Source of the DNA: Frigoribacterium sp. JB110
GTDB lineage: Bacteria > Actinomycetota > Actinomycetes > Actinomycetales > Microbacteriaceae
Direction: 5' to 3'
NCBI RefSeq assembly: GCF_900163665.1
Contig: NZ_FUIA01000019.1
Coordinates: 248,001 to 312,000, forward strand
DNA: 64,000 nucleotides
In this document: in pieces, positions 58,593-64,000 of the stretch
Numbering within the stretch: position 1 is the stretch's first letter
Layout of the letters: every line of letters begins with the position of its first letter
Notes under the pieces: generated by a model
Told to the model about the DNA's origin: nothing
The model's input: only the letters and a program-made list of their open reading frames with translations
The model's database searches: none
Translations under genes and position numbers: made by a program

Positions 58593-59483
58593 CTACCAGC
58601 CCCGGTCGGCCAGCCGATGCGGTGCGGGGATGTCGGAGACGTTGATGCCGACCATCGCCTCGCCCAGCCCGCGTGAGACGTCGGCGACGGCAGCGGGGTC
58701 GTCGTACAGCGTCGTGGCCTTCACGATCGCCTTCGCTCGCGCCGTTGGGTCCCCGGAGCGGAAGATGCCCGAACCCACGAAGACGCCGTCCGCGCCGAGT
58801 TGCATCATCATCGCCGCATCGGCGGGAGTGGCCACTCCCCCGGCGGTGAACAGCACGACAGGCAGTTTGCCTGTGCGGGCGATCTCCGAAACCAGCTCGT
58901 ACGGCGCCTGCAGCTCCTTGGCCGCAACGTACAGCTCGTCGTCGTTCTTCGACGCCAGCGCCCGGATCTCACCGGTGATCTGCCGGATGTGCCTCGTCGC
59001 CTCCGAGACGTCCCCTGTGCCCGCCTCACCCTTGGAGCGGATCATCGCCGCACCCTCCGTGATGCGACGCAGGGCCTCGCCGAGGTTGGTCGCTCCGCAC
59101 ACGAACGGCACAGTGAACGGCCACTTGTCGATGTGGTTGACGTAGTCGGCGGGTGAGAGCACCTCGGACTCGTCGACGTAGTCGACGCCCAGTTCCTGCA
59201 GCACCTGTGCCTCGACGAAGTGGCCGATGCGCGCCTTCGCCATCACGGGAATCGACACGGCGTCGATGATGCCGTCGATCAGATCGGGGTCGCTCATCCG
59301 GGCCACGCCGCCCTGGGACCGGATGTCGGCGGGCACGCGCTCGAGCGCCATCACCGCAACAGCGCCGGCGTCCTCTGCGATCTTCGCCTGATCCGATGTG
59401 ACGACGTCCATGATGACGCCGCCGACGAGCATGTCGGCAAGGCCGCGCTTCACGCGCGAGGTGCCGGTTTCCGTGTGGGTCAT
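58593..59483 (-). CDS. pdxS: PLP synthase subunit PdxS
   Basis: PdxS makes PLP from ribose-5-phosphate, glyceraldehyde-3-phosphate and ammonia in a dodecameric complex with PdxT. The 296-residue barrel shows [39 protein letters not shown], the Schiff-base lysine in [11 protein letters not shown] (K83), [13 protein letters not shown], and [12 protein letters not shown]. The ATG at 59483 follows GAAGGAG. It is divergent from the PdxR-type gene. Confidence 0.98.
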   Translation of the reverse strand: MTHTETGTSRVKRGLADMLVGGVIMDVVTSDQAKIAEDAGAVAVMALERVPADIRSQGGVARMSDPDLIDGIIDAVSIPVMAKARIGHFVEAQVLQELGVDYVDESEVLSPADYVNHIDKWPFTVPFVCGATNLGEALRRITEGAAMIRSKGEAGTGDVSEATRHIRQITGEIRALASKNDDELYVAAKELQAPYELVSEIARTGKLPVVLFTAGGVATPADAAMMMQLGADGVFVGSGIFRSGDPTARAKAIVKATTLYDDPAAVADVSRGLGEAMVGINVSDIPAPHRLADRGW

Positions 59484-59506
59484 GGTGCTCCTTCTCGAGC
59501 GAAACG

Positions 59507-59522
59507 TTTGTCCTAGGACAAA
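59507..59522. promoter_or_regulatory. 16-bp perfect palindrome in the pdxS/pdxR gap
   Basis: TTTGTCCTAGGACAAA is perfectly symmetrical. On the pdxS side it directly follows TACGCT, a possible -10. It lies 24 nt from the pdxS ATG and 60 nt from the regulator start. It is the strongest operator candidate for the adjacent MocR-type regulator. It does not obviously match the PdxR site I remember from Corynebacterium. Confidence 0.55.
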
Positions 59523-59541
59523 GCGTACCCGCTGTGAACGG

Positions 59542-59547
59542 TAGGCT
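59542..59547 (+). promoter_or_regulatory. Candidate -10 element of the PdxR-type gene
   Basis: TAGGCT lies 35 nt upstream of the ATG at 59583. The leader contains AGGAG just before the start. Confidence 0.5.
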
Positions 59548-59582
59548 CGCACCATTCGTCACACAGCGACACAGGAGACCGG

Positions 59583-60893
59583 ATGACCGATTCGATCGAG
59601 GGCGCAACCGCGGTCGAGATCGCCGGCAGCGTGCGCTCGCTGATCGAACGCGGGCAGCTCTCCCCCGGCGAGGCGCTGCCTCCTGTGCGCACCCTCGCCG
59701 ACCGACTCGGTGTCAATCGCAACACCGCCACCGCGGCGTACCGTCGACTGGCAGAGGCCGGCCTGGTGATCGCCGCAGGCCGGGGCGGCACTCGGGTGGC
59801 CGCCCCGGAGGAGGTCGCACGCGAGGGATACTCCGACACGGCGCTGCGGGACGTGGGCAACGGCAATCCCGATCCGGCTCTCATCCCGGATCTCGCCGGT
59901 GCGCTCCGAGCGGTCGTCGGCCGCCCCGTGCTGTACGGCGCACCCGTCGTCGACCCCGACCTCGAAACGTGGGCGCTGGAGGCGATGGCGAACGACCTCG
60001 CTCCGTCCCAGATCCGGGTCAGCGTCACCAGCGGCGCGGCCGACGCACTGGAGCGCCTGCTGGCCGGCTCGCTCTCCCGCGGCGATGCCGTGGCGATCGA
60101 GGACCCCGGCTTCCTCACCGGCATCCACACGATCCGCGTCGGCGGCTTCACTGCCATCGGCGTTCCCGTCGACGATCAGGGCATGACACCGGATGGTCTT
60201 CGCCGCGCGCTCGAACAGGGCGCGCGAGCGGTGATCTGCACACCGCGGGCGCAGAACCCGACGGGCGCCTCAGTCTCAGAGGAGCGGGCCGCGCAGCTGC
60301 GGGAGGTGCTCGCCAGGCATCCGTACGCCCTCGTCGTCGAGGACGACCACTTCTCACTGCTGTCGGCGCGACCGTTCCGCTCGATCGTGCCGATGACGCA
60401 CCGCCGCTTCGCGCTGGTGCGCAGCGTGTCGAAGTTCCTCGGACCGGATATGAGCCTCGCGCTCGTCGCCAGCGACCCGCACACTGCCGAGCGGCTCGGA
60501 ATGCGCCTGCGCCCGGGGACGGCGTGGGTCAGTCACCTGCTGCAGCGCCTCTCGCTGTCGCTGCTCACCGACGACGCCGCACGCACGCAGATCGCCGCGG
60601 CGGGCGAGCGCTACGCCTCCCGGAATGCCGCCTTCTGCCGCTCTCTCGCCAAGAACGGGGTCGACTGCGCTCCGGGAGACGGGCTCAACGTCTGGGTGCC
60701 TGTGACCGCGCCTGCCCGCTCGGTCTCCGATCGCCTGAAGCGGCGCGGTTGGCTCGTGCGCGCGGGAGACGAGTTCCGCGTGATCTCAGAGGGCGATGAC
60801 ACTGCCTCGCGTCGCATCCGGGTCACCGCACACGCTCTCACTGACGCTGACCAGCACGCTCTCGCCGCCGACATCGCGGCGGCCGGCGGCTGA
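59583..60893 (+). CDS. pdxR: PdxR-type (GntR/aminotransferase) regulator of PLP synthesis
   Basis: A 436-residue MocR-family protein. The winged helix spans residues 8-72 (ALPPVRTLADRLGVNRNTAT). The aminotransferase domain has ICTPRAQNPTGASVS, VVEDDHFSLLS, and the PLP lysine in SVSKFLGPD (K284). Divergent arrangement with pdxS is the hallmark of PdxR in Corynebacterium and other Gram-positives, where it activates pdxST at low PLP. The ATG at 59583 follows AGGAG. The two MocR proteins in this window are distinct paralogues. Confidence 0.9.
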   Translation: MTDSIEGATAVEIAGSVRSLIERGQLSPGEALPPVRTLADRLGVNRNTATAAYRRLAEAGLVIAAGRGGTRVAAPEEVAREGYSDTALRDVGNGNPDPALIPDLAGALRAVVGRPVLYGAPVVDPDLETWALEAMANDLAPSQIRVSVTSGAADALERLLAGSLSRGDAVAIEDPGFLTGIHTIRVGGFTAIGVPVDDQGMTPDGLRRALEQGARAVICTPRAQNPTGASVSEERAAQLREVLARHPYALVVEDDHFSLLSARPFRSIVPMTHRRFALVRSVSKFLGPDMSLALVASDPHTAERLGMRLRPGTAWVSHLLQRLSLSLLTDDAARTQIAAAGERYASRNAAFCRSLAKNGVDCAPGDGLNVWVPVTAPARSVSDRLKRRGWLVRAGDEFRVISEGDDTASRRIRVTAHALTDADQHALAADIAAAGG

Positions 60894-60950
60894 ACCCCAG
60901 AATCACCGAGCCGGACGATACGCTACGACTCGCCCGTCGAGAGGACAGCA

Positions 60951-61547
60951 ATGGCGGATTCACCGACGAACGACCGCGCGACGACGCGACGTGCCCGTAC
61001 CGACGAACGCCTCGCGGATGCCGTCTCGACCCAGCTCGACCGACACGGCTACGCGGGCGTCACGATCGAGGGTGTCGCGGCCGAATCCGGTGTCGCGAAG
61101 ACGACGATCTATCGCCGCTGGAGGTCGAAGGCCGAGATGGTGTTCGACCTCACGATCCATCGACCCGACGAGGGCGCACTGATCGATACGGGCACGCTCG
61201 CGGGCGATGTGCGAGCACTTGCACATCGGGCGGTCTCCTTCATCGGTGGCGAACCGGGGCTCAGCATTCTGCCAGGCCTTCTCGCGGAGATGGCGGTCGA
61301 CGACGTCCTTGCGGACAGAATGCGCGCCGTATTCGTCGACGGCGCACGCAAGGATATTGCCGAGGTCATGGCGCGCGCCTCCGCGCGCGGCGAAGTGGAA
61401 GCGAACGTCGATGTCTCGGCGTTCCATGCCGCGCTTCTCGGCATCCCGTACGCACGCATCCATCTGCTCGATGGCAACGATCCGATGCGCCTCGCAGACC
61501 AGCTCGCTTCCCAGCTCCTCGCACTGGTCACTTCCTCGTCCGGCTGA
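60951..61547 (+). CDS. TetR family transcriptional regulator
   Basis: A 198-residue repressor. The N-terminal TetR helix-turn-helix reads RHGYAGVTIEGVAAESGVAK then TTIYRRWRSKAEM. The C-terminal ligand domain is of the TetR_C type with LPGLLAEMAVDDVLADRM. The ATG follows GAGAGGA. It precedes an NADPH:quinone oxidoreductase gene with a palindromic site between the two, so that gene is the likely target. Inducer unknown. Confidence 0.93.
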   Translation: MADSPTNDRATTRRARTDERLADAVSTQLDRHGYAGVTIEGVAAESGVAKTTIYRRWRSKAEMVFDLTIHRPDEGALIDTGTLAGDVRALAHRAVSFIGGEPGLSILPGLLAEMAVDDVLADRMRAVFVDGARKDIAEVMARASARGEVEANVDVSAFHAALLGIPYARIHLLDGNDPMRLADQLASQLLALVTSSSG

Positions 61548-61599
61548 CCCGTCGCGCAGCACATGACGAAGAGCCTCGACGCTCACCTTCCTTACTGCT

Positions 61600-61613
61600 A
61601 CGCTACGTAGCGT
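61600..61613. promoter_or_regulatory. TetR operator candidate, 14-bp palindrome
   Basis: ACGCTACGTAGCGT is perfectly symmetrical and lies 22 nt before the oxidoreductase ATG. A half-site ACGCTACGA lies at 60920-60928 upstream of the TetR gene itself, suggesting autoregulation too. Confidence 0.6.
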
Positions 61614-61635
61614 TGTCAACTATGGGAGCTTTTTC

Positions 61636-62592
61636 ATGGGCGAGGAAACGATGTGGGCGGTGCAGTACGCCGAGTACGGCGGTCCGGATGTCCTGCGTGT
61701 CGGCACGGTGCCACGACCGCGCCCTTCGCGCGAGCAGGTGCTGGTCGAGGTCGCGGCGTTCAGCATCAACGGCGCAGATCTCCTAGCCCGCCGCGGGCGG
61801 CTCCGCGTGCTCAGTGGGTTCGGGTTTCCGAAGGGCACAGGCGTCGACTTCGCCGGAACTATCCGGGAACGAGGTGCGGATGTAACGAGCCTGCGCGTCG
61901 GCGACCGGGTGTGGGGCTACCTCGGTGTGAAGCCTCCCGGCGCCCATGCCGCCGCAGCGCAGTACGTCGTGGCCTCCACGGACGTGCTCGCCGTCGCACC
62001 TGACAGCACCTCGCTCTCCGAAGCCGCAGCCCTCCCCCTCGTCGGTTTGACAGCGCTCAAGGCGCTTCGCGATGCTCTGCGTGTCGCGGCGGGCGATCGA
62101 GTGCTGGTCGTCGGGGGCAGTGGCGGGGTCGGTTCCACCGCGATCCAGATCGCCGTGGCACTCGGCGCCCGCGTCGATGCCGTTGCGGGATCACGCGGCG
62201 ACGTTGCCGAAAGCGCCGGCGCCGAGCACGTCTACGACTATCGATCGACCGCACCTGAGCAGATCTCGGCGCGCTATCACGTCATCCTCGATACGTCAGG
62301 TTCCCGTGTCGGGGCGTACCGCGGTCTGCTCACCCGCGCCGGGCGCATCGCCAGCGTGTCGCCGGCCTCCTTCTATGCCGTCATGGCATCCGCCGTCACC
62401 CCCGGCCCTCGGATCCGGGTGGTGTCGGCCGGTCCGAACGGCGAGGATCTGCGGTGGCTGGCGCGTGCCGTCGACGACGGTTCGATCCGGCCGATCGTCG
62501 CAGGGTCGTACCCCCGCAACCAGGTCGAGGACGCCCACCGGGACAGCGAGTCAGGCCCTTCGGCCGGCAAGCGCGTCGTGACCGCGTCCTGA
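61636..62592 (+). CDS. NADPH:quinone oxidoreductase-like MDR protein
   Basis: A 318-residue zinc-independent medium-chain reductase. The N-terminal GroES-like domain has YAEYGGPDVLRVG, FSINGADLLARRG and GTGVDFAGTIRERG. The Rossmann domain has VLVVGGSGGVGSTAIQIAVA, and FYAVMASAVTPG follows. The zinc-binding cysteines of alcohol dehydrogenases are absent. The ATG at 61636 has GGGAG upstream; ATG at 61651 is possible. It probably forms a detoxification unit with the upstream TetR gene. Confidence 0.9.
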   Translation: MGEETMWAVQYAEYGGPDVLRVGTVPRPRPSREQVLVEVAAFSINGADLLARRGRLRVLSGFGFPKGTGVDFAGTIRERGADVTSLRVGDRVWGYLGVKPPGAHAAAAQYVVASTDVLAVAPDSTSLSEAAALPLVGLTALKALRDALRVAAGDRVLVVGGSGGVGSTAIQIAVALGARVDAVAGSRGDVAESAGAEHVYDYRSTAPEQISARYHVILDTSGSRVGAYRGLLTRAGRIASVSPASFYAVMASAVTPGPRIRVVSAGPNGEDLRWLARAVDDGSIRPIVAGSYPRNQVEDAHRDSESGPSAGKRVVTAS

Positions 62593-62598
62593 TCCGAT

Positions 62599-62652
62599 TG
62601 TGGGTGATTTCAGCGGGTATGTGCCCCGTCAGAGTGACAGAAATCGCCCACA
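62599..62652. repeat. 13-bp inverted repeat with 28-nt loop between convergent genes
   Basis: TGTGGGTGATTTC (62599-62611) pairs with GAAATCGCCCACA (62640-62652) with one wobble pair. The loop is 28 nt, the same as at 23598-23659. It fills the 66-nt gap between the oxidoreductase stop and the HIT-gene stop, so it may serve as a bidirectional terminator. Confidence 0.75.
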
Positions 62653-62658
62653 GACGTC

Positions 62659-63216
62659 TTACGCGGGCCAGGCGTCGGCGATCGCCTGACGCACGTCTCC
62701 GAGCATCTGCGGCAGGGCCTTCGTGCGACCGATGATCGGGAAGAAGTTGGAGTCGGACTGCCACCGCGGCACGATGTGCTGGTGCAGGTGCTCCTCGACG
62801 CCGGCGCCGGCGACCTCGCCCTGGTTCATGCCGATGTTGAAGCCGTCGCAGCGCGAGGTCGCGCGCAGCACGCCCATCGCCACCCGTGTCAGGTGCGCGA
62901 TCTCGGCGACCTCGTGATCGTTCGCCTCGTCGTACATGCCCACATGCCGGTAAGGGCATACCAGCAGGTGGCCCGAGTTGTACGGGAACAGGTTCAGCAG
63001 CACGTAGGCGTTGTCGCCGCTGTGCACGATCAGGCCGTCCTCGTCCGACTTGCCCGGTGCCGCGCAGAACGGGCACCCGGTCCCCCGGTTGACGTCCGCG
63101 CCCGCCTGGATGTACGCCATCCGGTGCGGCGTCCACAGCCGCTGGAATGCGTCAGGCGTGCCGCCGAACTCGCTCTCCGGCTCGAGCTGGGCGTAGTCGT
63201 CGCGGGGGTCGGTCAC
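62659..63216 (-). CDS. HIT family protein
   Basis: A 185-residue histidine-triad hydrolase or nucleotidyltransferase. It has a CPFC zinc-type pair at about residues 48-51, LLNLFPYNSGHLLVCPYRH, and the triad EEHLHQHIVPRW. The GTG start at 63216 overlaps the thrS stop as GTGA. Similar actinobacterial proteins act as AP4A phosphorylases or dinucleotide hydrolases; the activity here is not shown. Confidence 0.93.
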   Translation of the reverse strand: MTDPRDDYAQLEPESEFGGTPDAFQRLWTPHRMAYIQAGADVNRGTGCPFCAAPGKSDEDGLIVHSGDNAYVLLNLFPYNSGHLLVCPYRHVGMYDEANDHEVAEIAHLTRVAMGVLRATSRCDGFNIGMNQGEVAGAGVEEHLHQHIVPRWQSDSNFFPIIGRTKALPQMLGDVRQAIADAWPA

Positions 63217-64000
63217 ACGGTCTCCTGCACGGCGTCGGCCTCGCTCAGCACGAGCTGCTTCCGTTCGATCAGCCCGCCGATCAGCGTGACGGCTTCGTCG
63301 AGGGGGATGCCGTTGCGCTGCGATCCGTCGCGGAACCGGAACGACACGGTGCCGGCCGAGCGGTCCTGCTCACCGGCGATCATGATCACCGGCACCTTCT
63401 GCGTCGTGTGCGTGCGGATCTTCTTCGGCATCCGATCATCGGAGTGGTCGACCTCGACTCGCACACCGGCCGCACGGAACTTCTCGGCTGCATCGTTCAG
63501 GTAGTCGCCGTACTCGTCGGCGACCGGGACGCCCATGATCTGCAGCGGCGCGAGCCAGAGCGGGAAGTCTCCCGCGTAGTGCTCGAGCAGGATGGCGAAG
63601 AAGCGCTCGATCGAGCCGAACAGCGCGCGGTGGATCATGATCGGGCGCTGCTTCGAACCGTCGGCCGCCGCGTACTCCAGGTCGAAGCGCTCCGGCAGGT
63701 TCGGGTCTACCTGCACGGTCGACAGCTGCCAGACGCGGCCGAGTGCGTCGCGGGTCTTGAGGTCGATCTTCGGACCATAGAACGCGGCTTCTCCTGGCAC
63801 CTCGGTCAGCTTGAGCCCGCTGGAGACGGCGACATTGCGGAGGGCGTTCGTCGAGTCCTCCCAGAACTCCTCGGAACCGATCCATTTCGACTTCTCGCCG
63901 TCGCGCATCGACAGCTCGAGCTCGAAATCGCTCAGGCCGAAGTCGCGCAGCATCGAGATGATGAACTCGAGAACCTTGGTGACCTCGCCCTCGAGCTGGT
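63213..64000 (-). CDS. thrS: Threonyl-tRNA synthetase, C-terminal part (5' end beyond window)
   Basis: The reading frame stays open to the window edge and encodes the last 262 residues of ThrRS. These are the end of the class II catalytic core (EAAFYGPKIDLKTRDALGR, WQLSTVQVDPNLPERFDLEY, RPIMIHRALFGSIERFFAIL) and the anticodon-binding domain (PLWLAPLQIMGVPVADEY). The internal ATG at 63953 is not the start; codons upstream of it read EFIIS and continue the family sequence. It is followed by the HIT gene with a 4-nt overlap. Confidence 0.97.
   Translation of the reverse strand, partial: QLEGEVTKVLEFIISMLRDFGLSDFELELSMRDGEKSKWIGSEEFWEDSTNALRNVAVSSGLKLTEVPGEAAFYGPKIDLKTRDALGRVWQLSTVQVDPNLPERFDLEYAAADGSKQRPIMIHRALFGSIERFFAILLEHYAGDFPLWLAPLQIMGVPVADEYGDYLNDAAEKFRAAGVRVEVDHSDDRMPKKIRTHTTQKVPVIMIAGEQDRSAGTVSFRFRDGSQRNGIPLDEAVTLIGGLIERKQLVLSEADAVQETV

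Overview
The window is about 64 kb of GC-rich DNA with the gene content, gene order and promoter style of an actinobacterium. A Microbacterium-like member of the Microbacteriaceae fits best. The support is the order pyrF-(IHF)gmk-rpoZ-metK-priA-fmt-rsmB-rpe, the order thrS-HIT-pdxS-pdxT-yebC-ruvC-ruvA-ruvB-yajC-secD-secF-rel, TANNNT -10 elements, frequent GTG starts and many 4-base start/stop overlaps. I see no rRNA, tRNA, CRISPR array, prophage or insertion sequence.

Nearly all housekeeping genes lie on the minus strand and read from high to low coordinates. From right to left they are: thrS (5' end outside the window) and a HIT protein (64.0-62.7 kb); the vitamin B6 genes pdxS and pdxT with salvage and regulatory genes between them (60.9-53.0 kb); yebC, ruvC, ruvA and ruvB (52.0-46.8 kb); yajC-secD-secF and rel (46.7-41.2 kb); rarA and rpsD (38.1-35.9 kb); alaS, ruvX, mltG, aroE, aroC, aroK, aroB, efp and nusB (32.1-22.5 kb); the pyrimidine operon pyrR-pyrB-pyrC-(PH protein)-carA-carB-pyrF running into gmk, rpoZ, metK and priA (22.3-9.3 kb); fmt-rsmB, an LRV membrane protein and rpe; and finally hisE-hisG-hisF-hisI, a Trp-region membrane protein, a small HGxxPAAW protein and trpC at the left edge.

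Plus-strand and accessory genes interrupt this backbone. They are a three-gene operon of an SRPBCC protein and two DUF4166-like paralogues (32.4-34.4 kb), an AbiEi/DUF559-like gene bracketed by 58-nt palindromic repeats, a DUF349 protein and its neighbours, a BCCT transporter between ruvA and ruvC, pdxY, a MocR regulator/EamA transporter pair, an HxlR regulator/aldo-keto reductase pair, a PdxR-type regulator, and a TetR/quinone-oxidoreductase pair.

The most interesting region is 53.0-60.9 kb. De novo PLP synthase (pdxS, pdxT), a pyridoxal kinase, a PdxI-like pyridoxal reductase and two MocR (GntR-aminotransferase) regulators are collected in one place. Other notable points are a PyrR-binding hairpin just upstream of the pyrR ribosome-binding site, an IHF-Gmk fusion, at least two families of intergenic palindromic repeats, and six genes with a -10 hexamer exactly 6 nt before the start codon, as expected for leaderless mRNAs. 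trpE, coaBC and aroQ are absent from the places where related actinobacteria usually carry them.
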